From a virus, in IMG/VR virus record IMGVR_UViG_3300042905_003214, positions 1 to 44,190 of that record: a stretch of DNA of 44,190 bases. The stretch is one strand, 5' to 3'. The translations under genes and the position numbers were made by a program. Positions 8,472 to 16,687 of the stretch are shown here, piece by piece. Below the pieces are notes generated by a model that worked only from the letters and a program-made list of their open reading frames with translations, did no database searches and was not told the DNA's origin. Each line of letters begins with the position of its first letter. Within the stretch, counting starts at the first letter, position 1.

Positions 8472-8647
8472 CTAAAGAAAAGAAAGTAACTCTAAAACTT
8501 GATGTTCGTGCTGCGGCAGCAGTTCGTCAAATTCTTTTTGAGGCACAACGTGGTTATAGTTATGAACATGTTCCTGAAAGAATCACTGAACTTCGCTCTG
8601 TGATTCTGGAACTTGATTCTGGAATCGGTGCGATTGTTGGTGAATAA
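8468..8647 (+). CDS. Small hypothetical protein after mazG
   Basis: The 59-residue protein overlaps the mazG stop by 4 bp (ATGA). It begins basic (MTKEKKVTLKLDV) and continues as helices (RAAAAVRQILFEAQRGYSYEHVPERITELRSVILEL). No catalytic motif is seen. It ends the replication operon, just before a weak hairpin and tRNA-Ala. Function unknown. Confidence 0.7.
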   Translation: MTKEKKVTLKLDVRAAAAVRQILFEAQRGYSYEHVPERITELRSVILELDSGIGAIVGE

Positions 8648-8654
8648 ATAATTG

Positions 8655-8670
8655 ACCCTTAGGGGTTTTT
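8655..8670 (+). terminator. Weak terminator before tRNA-Ala
   Basis: A 4-bp stem (ACCC/GGGT, loop TTAG) is followed by TTTT. The short stem suggests partial termination only, so the tRNA may be read through from mazG. Confidence 0.45.
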
Positions 8671-8743
8671 GGGGAATTAGCTCAGTTGGTAGAGCGCCTG
8701 CTTTGCAAGCAGGATGTCAGGAGTTCGAGTCTCCTATTCTCCA
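8671..8743 (+). tRNA. tRNA-Ala (UGC)
   Basis: The cloverleaf is complete: acceptor GGGGAAT/ATTCTCC (one G-U pair), D arm TAGCTCAGTTGGTAGAGC, anticodon stem CCTGC/GCAGG around TTTGCAA with anticodon TGC, T arm CAGGAGTTCGAGTCTCCTA, discriminator A. No CCA is encoded. Confidence 0.96.
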
Positions 8744-8765
8744 TTGCATTTTATTATAAAATAAT

Positions 8766-9311
8766 ATGAAAGTACATCTGATTGATAATTTTTTACCAGA
8801 AGAAGAATTTCAAAAAATTCGTGGGTTTATAATGGGCGATTGCTTTGACCATAGTTACCCTTCTTTGCCTTGGTATTATGGAAAAGTATTGTCTGAAAAT
8901 ATAAAAGATTTTTCTTCACCGTCGTGTAATGATGATGATAATTATCAATTCAGTCATGTTTTTTATGTTGCTGATGCTCCAACTTCAGCATTAATTCAAA
9001 ACTTACAACCGCTTATTGAATCAATGCCAGAAGTTGGTTGTCGCTCTTTTGTTAAGATAAAGGCTAATTTAAACCCAAGGACTGATAAAATAATCGAGCA
9101 CGGATTTCATATTGATATTGGAAATTTTGAGGGTGGAAAGACTGCGATTTATTATCTCAATACAAATGATGGATATACAAAATTTGAAACTGGTGAAACG
9201 ATTGAAAGCGTAGAAAACCGATTAATTATATTTGATCAAAGTCTTTTGCATACTGGTACAACTTGTACAGATGCCCATGCAAGATATGTTATTAATTTAA
9301 ACTTTTTCTAA
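8766..9311 (+). CDS. 2OG-Fe(II) oxygenase, tandem copy 1
   Basis: The 181-residue protein has H115-x-D117 (GFHIDIG), distal H162 (LLHTGTTC) and R173 (ARYVINLNFF) in a jelly-roll context (KTAIYYLNTNDGYTKFETGE). It is the first of three adjacent paralogs beginning with a V-I-DNFLP motif and ending in an RYVIN-like strand. The substrate is unknown. The genes are AT-rich and follow tRNA-Ala, a typical spot for acquired genes. Confidence 0.87.
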   Translation: MKVHLIDNFLPEEEFQKIRGFIMGDCFDHSYPSLPWYYGKVLSENIKDFSSPSCNDDDNYQFSHVFYVADAPTSALIQNLQPLIESMPEVGCRSFVKIKANLNPRTDKIIEHGFHIDIGNFEGGKTAIYYLNTNDGYTKFETGETIESVENRLIIFDQSLLHTGTTCTDAHARYVINLNFF

Positions 9312-9327
9312 TTCTAATTTAAAAAAA

Positions 9328-9849
9328 ATGAAAGTTCATATCATTGACAATTTCTTACCTGAAGAAGAATTTAATCAAATTAAAAATTTTATTACTGGTA
9401 AAACAATTCCGTGGTATCATGGTCAAGTAATTGAAGAAAATATTCCAAATATATCTTCAATAGATTGTACCACTGAAGAAAACTACCAATTTAGTCATAT
9501 TTTTTATATTGATGACCAGGCAGCACCTTTTATTGGAAGTATATCTCCACTTGTTGATGGTATTATACAAGTTGGATGTCGTTCTTTAGTGAGAATAAAG
9601 GCCAATTTAACGTTAAAAACAGATGAAATAATCGAACATGGGTTTCATGTTGATTATCAAGACTTTGATGGTGGTAAAACTGCAATTTATTATGTCAATA
9701 CAAATAATGGATATACTAAGTTTGAATCTGGAGATACTGTAGATAGTTTAGAAAATAGATTAGTTGTTTTTGATGGGACTATGCTTCATACTGGTACAAC
9801 CTGTACTGATAAAATAGGAAGATACGTTATTAACTTTGACTTCTTCTGA
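9328..9849 (+). CDS. 2OG-Fe(II) oxygenase, tandem copy 2
   Basis: The 173-residue protein has H107-x-D109 (GFHVDYQ), distal H154 (MLHTGTTC) and R165 (GRYVINFDFF). It is the closest relative of copy 1, sharing the N-terminal MKVHxIDNFLPEEEF and most of the core. Copy 1 has a longer insert before its PWY motif (FDHSYPSL). The active site is complete, so it is not a decayed copy. Confidence 0.87.
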   Translation: MKVHIIDNFLPEEEFNQIKNFITGKTIPWYHGQVIEENIPNISSIDCTTEENYQFSHIFYIDDQAAPFIGSISPLVDGIIQVGCRSLVRIKANLTLKTDEIIEHGFHVDYQDFDGGKTAIYYVNTNNGYTKFESGDTVDSLENRLVVFDGTMLHTGTTCTDKIGRYVINFDFF

Positions 9850-9852
9850 TTT

Positions 9853-10359
9853 ATGGAAGTAATTGATAATTTTTTACCTGATACGGCTCACCAAAAATTT
9901 TTTCATTTAATCAAGAGTAATACATTTCCTTGGTTTTTGTCAGAAGTTTTAGAGACAGAATATCATCCGATAGAATGTAATGAAAACGATAACTACCAAT
10001 TCAGTTATATTTTTTGTTCATCAAGAGATGGTGTTCTGAGAAAGGGTAGATTTTTTGAAGACGCATTTCCATTCTTTCAAAAACTAACTCCAAGAAATGT
10101 TCTCGTGATTAAGGCAAATCTTACATTGAGGACCAATAAAATAATAGAGCATGGTATGCATGTCGATCATCATTTCAAGTCAAAGACTGCTGTTTATTAT
10201 GTAAATAGCAACGATGGATATACAAAATTTGAAACTGGTGAAATTGTAGAGAGTGTTGCAAATAGGATTGTAATCTTTGATAGTGATATCAAACATACGG
10301 GTACAACATGCACTAATGCTTTGGGAAGATTTGTTGTCAATCTAAATTACTGGCAGTAA
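9853..10359 (+). CDS. 2OG-Fe(II) oxygenase, tandem copy 3
   Basis: The 168-residue protein has H103-x-D105 (GMHVDHH), distal H148 (IKHTGTTC) and R159 (GRFVVNLNYW). It is more divergent: it lacks the first three residues of the other copies, starts MEVIDNFLP, and has lost the acidic residues after HVD that copies 1 and 2 carry. It starts 3 bp after copy 2 stops. All metal ligands are kept, so three active paralogs with different substrate pockets are likely. Confidence 0.85.
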   Translation: MEVIDNFLPDTAHQKFFHLIKSNTFPWFLSEVLETEYHPIECNENDNYQFSYIFCSSRDGVLRKGRFFEDAFPFFQKLTPRNVLVIKANLTLRTNKIIEHGMHVDHHFKSKTAVYYVNSNDGYTKFETGEIVESVANRIVIFDSDIKHTGTTCTNALGRFVVNLNYWQ

Positions 10360-10367
10360 AATAAATA
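10360..10367 (+). promoter_or_regulatory. Late promoter-like AATAAATA
   Basis: AATAAATA lies 13 bp before the ATG of the next gene and differs at one position from T4-type TATAAATA. It would start the late block at 10381. Confidence 0.4.
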
Positions 10368-10380
10368 CTTAAAAAGTCTT

Positions 10381-11655
10381 ATGTCTAGTAGTTCAAAAGA
10401 CGACAATTGGAGAAAGCATTGGAGAGGAACTCCAACTATACTAACAACCATTAAAAAGGCATCTCCTTATTTTGAAGATCCAGCGACTGGTGGAAGGGGA
10501 ACGGGATACTTGTCTATTGGACAACAAGTTACCTATGTGGATGCGCTTTCACAAAATATGCAAAATAATTCTTTTAGAGTCGCAATACAATTGGGAAGTT
10601 ATGATGCATCAAAACCTGTTTATTATACCCATATTGATAATCTAACCAAACCTATTAATAGGAGTATCTTTGAGGGAATTTTTAAACCTCAAAGATTTGG
10701 ATTGACTGGACAAGAATATAATTATGATACCTATGTTTCTACTCTGAGGCAATCAATTACAAATAGAACGGATATTGTTGGCGAACTTGAAGATTATTTA
10801 CTATCATTAGTCGATTATGCTGACAGTAATGCTTCTGTTGGGAGTTTTGATTCAAATGCCATTAGTAATTTACCACTGAATAATATTCGTAATGACTTTG
10901 GTGAATGTATTGGACCAATTTATTGTATAAGTAGGGGATTTAATACTTTAAATCTTGGAGTTAATAAAACAACATCTAAAATTTTTATCCCAACAAGATC
11001 AAATGAACCTTTACTTGATTATTATATTGTAACTCCAAATAGGTCAATTAAAGTATCTGCAAAATCTAGTGGGGTGTCTTCTAATACTCTTAAGGTTAGG
11101 GATATTATACCGTTGGTTGAACAAAATTCTTCACTTTTGGCACAGATGAGAAACTCACAAGAGTTTGATTTGATGAGAATTATTAATAATAACAATATGG
11201 TGCAAGGTCCTATTCAAGCTGCTGCTCGTCTTGGATTGTTGGATCAAAATGTAGCAAATTCCGTTTTAAATTCTTCTGCTACAGGATTTATTTCAAATCC
11301 TGAATTATTTGATAGTATCATTAGATCTGATCCTAGACTAGTTGGAATATTGAATTCTCAAAGAGGTGATTATTCCAGAGTTAGGATAACCCTGATGCAA
11401 ATATCTTATGCTTGCGAAAGACTAGTAATTGATTATTCTAGGCAATCTGTAGCATCATTAAATTTTACCAATATTGTTAGAAACGCATTATCCAATGAAA
11501 TGTTTTTTGTTCATCTTTCATTGAATAATATCACACCATCATTTACTCTTAGAAGAGCACAGGGAGTGGAGGGTCAAGCAACTATATCAAACTTGCAATT
11601 TAGAACTAAAAATGGATATGACTTTAAAAAAGATAAGTTAGGATTCAAATTATGA
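10381..11655 (+). CDS. Conserved hypothetical protein, possible virion or nuclease-like
   Basis: The 424-residue protein has no signal peptide. It has an aromatic, glycine-rich N-terminal half (GGRGTGYLSIGQQVTYVD) and a segment LLDYYIVTPNRSIKVSAKS that resembles the D-x(n)-x-x-K core of PD-(D/E)xK nucleases, with S where E is usual. The C-terminal half is helical. It overlaps the small gene at 11652 by 4 bp and shares the late promoter at 10360. I do not recognise the family firmly; structural protein and nuclease are both open. Confidence 0.72.
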   Translation: MSSSSKDDNWRKHWRGTPTILTTIKKASPYFEDPATGGRGTGYLSIGQQVTYVDALSQNMQNNSFRVAIQLGSYDASKPVYYTHIDNLTKPINRSIFEGIFKPQRFGLTGQEYNYDTYVSTLRQSITNRTDIVGELEDYLLSLVDYADSNASVGSFDSNAISNLPLNNIRNDFGECIGPIYCISRGFNTLNLGVNKTTSKIFIPTRSNEPLLDYYIVTPNRSIKVSAKSSGVSSNTLKVRDIIPLVEQNSSLLAQMRNSQEFDLMRIINNNNMVQGPIQAAARLGLLDQNVANSVLNSSATGFISNPELFDSIIRSDPRLVGILNSQRGDYSRVRITLMQISYACERLVIDYSRQSVASLNFTNIVRNALSNEMFFVHLSLNNITPSFTLRRAQGVEGQATISNLQFRTKNGYDFKKDKLGFKL

Positions 11656-11852
11656 AAGAATATGTTGATGAATTGCTTAAAAATTTTAAGGGCACGTATC
11701 CAGAATTTGTTCGCTATGTGCATTTAGTTTTAGATAAGAAAATGTCTGTCAGTAAAAATAAACATAAATATAGGCAGATACATAAAAACATCTTAAAATA
11801 TATTACTGATAACGAAAAAGTAATCATATCAAAGATAAAGAAATTTAAGTAA
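11652..11852 (+). CDS. Small basic hypothetical protein
   Basis: The 66-residue lysine-rich helical protein (for example KKMSVSKNKHKYRQIHKNILKY) overlaps the preceding gene by 4 bp and the following nucleotidyltransferase gene by 1 bp. It is translationally coupled to both. A nucleic-acid-binding role is possible from its charge but not shown. Confidence 0.65.
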   Translation: MKEYVDELLKNFKGTYPEFVRYVHLVLDKKMSVSKNKHKYRQIHKNILKYITDNEKVIISKIKKFK

Positions 11853-13129
11853 TGAAAAGTTTTTCTAGATTTTTATCAGAGGCAACTGCATCACAGCAAG
11901 CAGCAAGACTTGGGTTGCAGGGAGATGGTCATGGTGGATGGTATAAGGATGGTGAGTTTGTAGCAAAAACTGTAAAAGGAACTCTAAAGTTTTATAATAA
12001 AAGGCAAGCAGTTGGTGGAAAAGACCCTGCACAAACTGAAAAAGAAAAAAATATTTCTGATCCAAATTTTGTAGATCCTGCACTTCAGCAGCAAGCACCT
12101 GCTCCTGAGCAGCAACCAGTTGCACAAGAACCTGCCGCTCCTGTTGGACCACCACCAGTCGAAAAAACAAAAGGAACTCTTACAATTGCTTTCGGTCGAT
12201 TCAATCCCCCAACGATTGGTCACCAGCAATTAATGGATGTTGCTGCCCAATCATCCGCTGCTGATGGTGGCGATTATCTTATCTATCCTTCAAGAAGTCA
12301 GGATAAGAAAAAGAATCCATTGGACCCTGATACAAAAGTCTCTTACATGAGAAAGATGTTCCCTACACATAGTGAGAGAATTGTAAATGATGCAAATACT
12401 AAAACCATTTTTGATGTTCTAAAGAAAGCGCATAATGATGGATACACAAATGTAAGAATTGTTGGTGGTGCTGATAGAGTTAAAGAGTTTGAAAAGTTAT
12501 CCAATAATTACAATGGACAACTCTATGCATTTGATAACATCGAAGTTGTTTCTGCTGGGGAAAGAGATCCTGATGCAAAGGGTGTTGAAGGAATGTCCGC
12601 ATCCAGAATGCGACTTGCCGCTGCAGAAGGTGACTTTAAGAGATTTAGAGAGGGTCTCCCATCAGATTATTCTCGTAAAGATGCTCTAGAGTTATTTGAT
12701 AATCTTCGCGGTGCGATGAATATTAAAGAAGGGTGGCAACTTTGGCAGATTGCTCCTAAGTTTGATTTTAAGACTCTTCGTGAAAATTATGTTGCAGAGA
12801 ATATTTTCAACATCGGTCAGATGGTAGAGAATCTGAATACAGGATTAACTGGTCGTATTCTCCGCAGAGGCACTAATTATTTAATTTGTGTAACCGAAAC
12901 GGGTCAGATGTTTAAATCTTGGATTAAAGATTTGGTTGAATATACCGAAGTTAAAATGGATAGCATGTATAGAGCACCTGGAAAACCAAATACACTTGCA
13001 GGTACTACGGGATTCTTTAAATACGTTTCGATGCAAACTCCAGGAGCAATTGGAACTGGTAAGGAAAATCTTCAATCTGGGGCAAAGGCATACGGAGTTA
13101 ATTTCATAAATAAGTATAGAAAAAAGTAA
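11852..13129 (+). CDS. Nucleotidyltransferase-fold protein with internal-head-protein-like N-terminus
   Basis: The 425-residue protein starts MKSFSRFLSEAT, like T4 capsid targeting peptides, with L-S-E as a possible gp21 cleavage site. A small AARLGLQGDGHGGWY module and a Gln/Pro/Ala-rich linker follow. Residues 107-290 form an adenylyl/cytidylyltransferase domain: GRFNPPTIGHQQL (HxGH-type T-x-GH), IVGGADRVKEF, and MSASRMR (ISxSxxR-type). NadM- and CoaD-like enzymes of this fold attach AMP or CMP to small molecules. The C-terminal 130 residues are unassigned. It may be a packaged enzyme or simply a structural protein. Confidence 0.82.
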   Translation: MKSFSRFLSEATASQQAARLGLQGDGHGGWYKDGEFVAKTVKGTLKFYNKRQAVGGKDPAQTEKEKNISDPNFVDPALQQQAPAPEQQPVAQEPAAPVGPPPVEKTKGTLTIAFGRFNPPTIGHQQLMDVAAQSSAADGGDYLIYPSRSQDKKKNPLDPDTKVSYMRKMFPTHSERIVNDANTKTIFDVLKKAHNDGYTNVRIVGGADRVKEFEKLSNNYNGQLYAFDNIEVVSAGERDPDAKGVEGMSASRMRLAAAEGDFKRFREGLPSDYSRKDALELFDNLRGAMNIKEGWQLWQIAPKFDFKTLRENYVAENIFNIGQMVENLNTGLTGRILRRGTNYLICVTETGQMFKSWIKDLVEYTEVKMDSMYRAPGKPNTLAGTTGFFKYVSMQTPGAIGTGKENLQSGAKAYGVNFINKYRKK

Positions 13130-13146
13130 AGTAGAAATTATTTTCC

Positions 13147-15234
13147 ATGAAAAAGCATATTGCTGAGGAGCTCCCTGCAAGAAAATTTGCTCCATCTGCT
13201 CCTGCTGCTAAGGGTGGTGGGGATAATGAAAAGGGCGCGGGGGGAAAAGACTCTGCTTCTCCCGAGAAAAAAATTCGTCAGGCAGTTTATGATATTCGTT
13301 ATCGTGCCAGAAGAGAGGACGTTCCTTTGAGAACTGCGTTTGCACAATATATGCAAAACAGCAATCTTGGTGGAAATGAAAGAGCTGCTGTAAAGAAAAA
13401 ACTATTTGGTGAAGGTCCAATGAAGAATGAAGAATTCATTGGATCGGTAAAAGACTTAGCAATGGAAAGTGTTTCTGATGTAATGGTAAGAGTATTTGCC
13501 AAGGAAGATATTGAGGCACCAAAAAAGTATAAGGTTAGAGTTGAAGATAATAATGGCAAAAGTTATGTAAGATATGCTGATAGAAATAAAATTACTCAAC
13601 TTCGTTCTAATCCAAATATTAAGTCTGTAGAAATCACTTCATATGGTGAGCCATATGAGGGTGAGAGAAAGAGAGGTGAGCAAACTGCCGCTGCAACAGC
13701 AGGTAAGGATTATGATGGTGACGGTAAAAAGGAAAGTTCATCAAAAGAACATGCTGGTGCAGTTCATAATGCCATTCAGCGTAAAATGGGTGGTAAGCCA
13801 GACGGTCAGGACACCAGAAAGACTGTTTCCGCTTCTTATGAACCAGAAGGTGAAGCACTGGATGAGATGCGTCGCCCTAAATTTAGATACAACAATACAG
13901 ATAATTCAAAATCATCACGCAGTCATCCTGGCAGGGGAGGGGGTTCCATTAGAAATCCTCAGGCAAGATTCAATGCTCCAAACCCATCCACAACAAGTTC
14001 GGATTCTTCGAACGGAGATAATGTTAAAGAAGCAGTAACAGGTGGAAGTGCTCCAAATTTACCTGCTGGTGTAGTGAAGTTTGTTGATGAGTTGCCAAAG
14101 ACTGTTCAAAATGTTGGGCAAAAAGTATTTGGGGCTAAAACCAAACCAACCAAACCAGCAGTGGAAGAGGCACACAAACCTGGGCATAAAAAAGGTGATG
14201 GAAACCTAGCAAATAATTATCCTCCTTATGATAAGGTAACTAGAGGTGATATTGTTGCAGGTGCTCTAGGCAAAGATCAAAAAGGTGGTAAGGCAAAGGT
14301 TGAAGAAGACTATCTTTGGACTGAAGCAAAAACTGAAAAGAAAAAAGTTGATACCTTACCAAAGGGCGAGTCTAACAAAGTAAAAGTCTTCCCTTCAAAT
14401 ATGGCAGAGAAGATGGATCTTGCTACGGCAGATATGGGTGATGTGATTAAAGATTTCCGCAAGTCTAAAAAGAAACAATTCAAAGGGAAATCAAAGAAGA
14501 AAAAGCAACAAATGGCAATCGCCGCTAAATTAGAAGCAGAAAGAAAAGCAGGAATGAGTGAGCAGTGCGATTCTCCAGTTGATAGATTTAGATCTAGACT
14601 TGCTGATGAATCTAAGAAAAAAGAAGTTGCTAAAAAAGAAAAGGAAGAAATGGATATTAGATCCCTTCCTACATCTATGAATCTTTTTAAGAATAAGATG
14701 AGAGCAATTGGTCTTAAGATGTCTTATGAACCAGAAGGTGAGCAAATTGATGAAATGCTTCCAGCACTCGCTGCAGGAGCTGCTCTTCTTGCTGCACCTG
14801 CGGTAATTAAAACAGTTTTCGATAAGCCAGCGAAAAAAGCACTTGATAATGCAACAAATGACCCAAACAGAAGATTGATGACTGGTGGAACAGTAGGGCA
14901 ACTCAAACAAGCACAAAATAATTCTTATGAACCAGAAGGTGAAGTAATTGATGAAAGAATGGCAGAAGACAGGGGAGAACCAAGAAAACCACGTGATCGT
15001 GCTGTAGAAATTGTTAGAAATATGAATAAGGGTGGTATGATGACTCGTAGTGGTGGAACTGTTGCTCAACATGAAGCAGGAAGAGGTGTAAAAAAAGATA
15101 GAACCAGCGAAGTTAAACCAGAACCTCCAACAAATACACCTGCCAAAAAACTTGCTGCAAAAAAAGCACAACAAGCAGCAGCACAGAGAGCAGCACAGGA
15201 TATGTACAAACCAAGAGCAGGTGAGTCTGACTGA
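13147..15234 (+). CDS. Long Lys/Ala/Glu-rich protein with repeated EPEGExxDE motif
   Basis: The 695-residue protein is mostly low complexity and probably disordered. SYEPEGE followed by two residues and DE occurs at about residues 230, 526 and 593; each ends L-D-E or I-D-E, which fits a gp21-type cleavage consensus. After the second copy is an Ala-rich hydrophobic segment (LPALAAGAALLAAPAVI). The N-terminus MKKHIAEE also contains I-A-E. Charged stretches such as KKKQFKGKSKKKKQQ suggest DNA contact. A processed prohead core or internal protein is my inference; no enzyme domain is seen. Confidence 0.75.
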   Translation: MKKHIAEELPARKFAPSAPAAKGGGDNEKGAGGKDSASPEKKIRQAVYDIRYRARREDVPLRTAFAQYMQNSNLGGNERAAVKKKLFGEGPMKNEEFIGSVKDLAMESVSDVMVRVFAKEDIEAPKKYKVRVEDNNGKSYVRYADRNKITQLRSNPNIKSVEITSYGEPYEGERKRGEQTAAATAGKDYDGDGKKESSSKEHAGAVHNAIQRKMGGKPDGQDTRKTVSASYEPEGEALDEMRRPKFRYNNTDNSKSSRSHPGRGGGSIRNPQARFNAPNPSTTSSDSSNGDNVKEAVTGGSAPNLPAGVVKFVDELPKTVQNVGQKVFGAKTKPTKPAVEEAHKPGHKKGDGNLANNYPPYDKVTRGDIVAGALGKDQKGGKAKVEEDYLWTEAKTEKKKVDTLPKGESNKVKVFPSNMAEKMDLATADMGDVIKDFRKSKKKQFKGKSKKKKQQMAIAAKLEAERKAGMSEQCDSPVDRFRSRLADESKKKEVAKKEKEEMDIRSLPTSMNLFKNKMRAIGLKMSYEPEGEQIDEMLPALAAGAALLAAPAVIKTVFDKPAKKALDNATNDPNRRLMTGGTVGQLKQAQNNSYEPEGEVIDERMAEDRGEPRKPRDRAVEIVRNMNKGGMMTRSGGTVAQHEAGRGVKKDRTSEVKPEPPTNTPAKKLAAKKAQQAAAQRAAQDMYKPRAGESD

Positions 15235-15242
15235 GATAATAT

Positions 15243-15249
15243 CTAAATA
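15243..15249 (+). promoter_or_regulatory. Late promoter CTAAATA
   Basis: CTAAATA followed by A lies 30 bp before the ATG at 15280, in the gap after the 695-residue protein. Spacing and sequence fit the cyanophage late motif. Confidence 0.7.
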
Positions 15250-15279
15250 AGACAGGATACTCTTCACACGGAGGTCATC

Positions 15280-15459
15280 ATGTCGGCACTCGTCGCTTGG
15301 TGTTTAGCAAATCAGGCTCTTATCGCAACTGCTCTTTTTGCAGTTTCGGAAGCACTTGGAGCAAACCCAAAAGTCAAATCAAACGGTATTCTTTCGCTCA
15401 TTCTTCTTCAAGTGCAAGCACAACTGAAGAATAAAGGTGCTAAAGATTTAACTCCTTGA
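15280..15459 (+). CDS. Small hydrophobic protein under a late promoter
   Basis: The 59-residue protein starts after GGAGGT at 15270-15275. Residues 1-27 are hydrophobic (ALVAWCLANQALIATALFAVSEAL), then a basic turn and a second hydrophobic helix (ILSLILLQVQAQL). It lies alone between a late promoter and a terminator, which suggests strong late expression. A membrane or virion peptide is likely; the function is not known to me. Confidence 0.78.
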   Translation: MSALVAWCLANQALIATALFAVSEALGANPKVKSNGILSLILLQVQAQLKNKGAKDLTP

Positions 15460-15471
15460 GTTAAGGATAAA

Positions 15472-15500
15472 GGGGACCGAAACTAAAGGTCTCCTTTTTT
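15472..15500 (+). terminator. Terminator after the 59-residue protein
   Basis: A 7-bp stem (GGGGACC/GGTCTCC, one G-T pair) is followed by seven T. The last T begins a late promoter. Confidence 0.82.
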
Positions 15501-15508
15501 TATAAATA
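15501..15508 (+). promoter_or_regulatory. Late promoter TATAAATA
   Basis: An exact T4-type TATAAATA directly follows the terminator T run and lies 30 bp before the ATG at 15539. Confidence 0.8.
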
Positions 15509-15538
15509 TCAATATAAGAATTTTATAGGTAAGGAAAC

Positions 15539-16105
15539 ATGTCTCTTTGGGGCAATAAAGATTCGGTTTATTCAACAGGAACTATTTCGGTTAATCTAAT
15601 TACAGGAATTGCAACTGGTGGGGTTGGTGTTGTCACCTTTACCTCTGCTGGTATTAGAACTGGAGATGTGATTACAGTTGGTGCTGGTGCTACTTATGGT
15701 TATGCTGTTATCACTGGATTTACCTCCACAAGTATTTCTTTAGCTAGCACTTCATACTTCGTTGCTGGACTAACTACTGTTCCAACAGGAACTGCTTATA
15801 ATATTTCAGAAGAACCAATTTCAACACTTGGAAATTCGGTTTATAGAGCACCTGAGTCTAAGACTACAGGATTCTCAACAAGTCCAGTATTCACTGGTGT
15901 ATTTGGTGTAGATACTACAGAGCAAGCTGTTGCTAACGCAGCTACTGGTAATGCTCGTAAGTTCGCTGCTCCACACGCTGGTTGGGTTGGTGTCATGACT
16001 TACACCGATACTCACGGAAATTTCAGAGTTAAAACTGAAGTATTGGTAGCAGGAAGCACAATCAACACGGATGCTGCTGACGACGCTCAGTATCCAGATA
16101 GCTGA
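15539..16105 (+). CDS. Probable virion structural protein (Gly/Thr/Ser-rich beta protein)
   Basis: The 188-residue protein begins MSLWGNKDSVYSTGTISVN and is almost entirely predicted beta strand with many Gly, Thr and Ser. The C-terminal part, RKFAAPHAGWVGVMTYTDTHGNFRVKTE, is the kind of conserved end seen in phage decoration-like proteins. It follows a perfect late promoter and a good AAGGAA site. I call it a probable virion protein; whether it is on head or tail is unknown. Confidence 0.75.
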   Translation: MSLWGNKDSVYSTGTISVNLITGIATGGVGVVTFTSAGIRTGDVITVGAGATYGYAVITGFTSTSISLASTSYFVAGLTTVPTGTAYNISEEPISTLGNSVYRAPESKTTGFSTSPVFTGVFGVDTTEQAVANAATGNARKFAAPHAGWVGVMTYTDTHGNFRVKTEVLVAGSTINTDAADDAQYPDS

Positions 16106-16114
16106 TAATTTGGT

Positions 16115-16486
16115 ATGAGATTTGATGAATTGAATGAAGATAATTATCTTCTATTTGCTATTAAATTTTATGATAATCCCCAAGCAGTTACTAGGGATGA
16201 TTTTGAGGACGATTTAAAACGTATTAAGTATATTAAAAGATTACTTAAGCGTTATAGGAATACAGGAGTTCTTAAAACTCACTTGATTCTTAATCACCTA
16301 ATCGTCCTATTTAATGTCTTTGATGATGCAGCAGTCCCTTTGCTTCTTTATAATTTAGAATCTGACCTTTGGCCTGCTATTAAAAGTTTTTTGTTATTTT
16401 TAAATAGATTGCCTGAATATCCAAAAACAACTTTGCATTCTATTATTGAAGACCAAGAGTGTATAGACAAATTGCAAGAAGTTTAA
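16115..16486 (+). CDS. Conserved helical hypothetical protein
   Basis: The 123-residue protein is all-helical and charged: KRIKYIKRLLKRYRNTGVLKT, then LILNHLIVLFNVFDDAAVPLLLY and LWPAIKSFLLFLNRLP. This kind of protein recurs in T4-like cyanophages beside small structural genes. The hydrophobic segments look like core helices rather than membrane spans. It is coupled to the next gene by a stop/start overlap. Function unknown. Confidence 0.72.
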   Translation: MRFDELNEDNYLLFAIKFYDNPQAVTRDDFEDDLKRIKYIKRLLKRYRNTGVLKTHLILNHLIVLFNVFDDAAVPLLLYNLESDLWPAIKSFLLFLNRLPEYPKTTLHSIIEDQECIDKLQEV

Positions 16487-16686
16487 TGGACATTGATAAA
16501 TTAATTTCTACAATTCGCACTCTTAAAGAAGAACCAACCGTTAATGTTGGTTCTGGAAATATCGCTGGAACTGCACCAGCGGGAGACGATCCTCCAGTTT
16601 TTAAGAAAGGTAGATATAGAAGTAACTATGCAAAAGGTGGAAGAGGTTCTCGTAGATGGTGGTTACAATTTTTAAAAGGAAGGTAA
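16486..16686 (+). CDS. Small protein with basic C-terminus
   Basis: Translation from the ATG at 16486, overlapping the previous stop, gives 66 residues; the frame is open upstream but that part overlaps the previous gene. A helical start (DIDKLISTIRTLKEE) is followed by a Gly/Pro linker and a basic end (GRYRSNYAKGGRGSRRWWLQFLKGR). The arginine-rich tail suggests nucleic acid or virion contact. Function unknown. Confidence 0.68.
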   Translation: MDIDKLISTIRTLKEEPTVNVGSGNIAGTAPAGDDPPVFKKGRYRSNYAKGGRGSRRWWLQFLKGR

Positions 16687-16687
16687 A

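Noticed and set aside
8652-8671. TTGACC before tRNA-Ala as a promoter
   Set aside because: A -10 would fall inside the tRNA and none is visible; read-through from mazG is simpler.
10381-11655. Firm assignment as a PD-(D/E)xK nuclease
   Set aside because: The S-A-K segment lacks the expected acidic residue and no second motif is clear.
14530-15267. A 245-codon minus-strand ORF opposite the 695-residue protein
   Set aside because: Its Cys/Phe/Ser-rich product is the complement of Lys/Glu/Ala-rich codons; no ribosome site or motif supports it.
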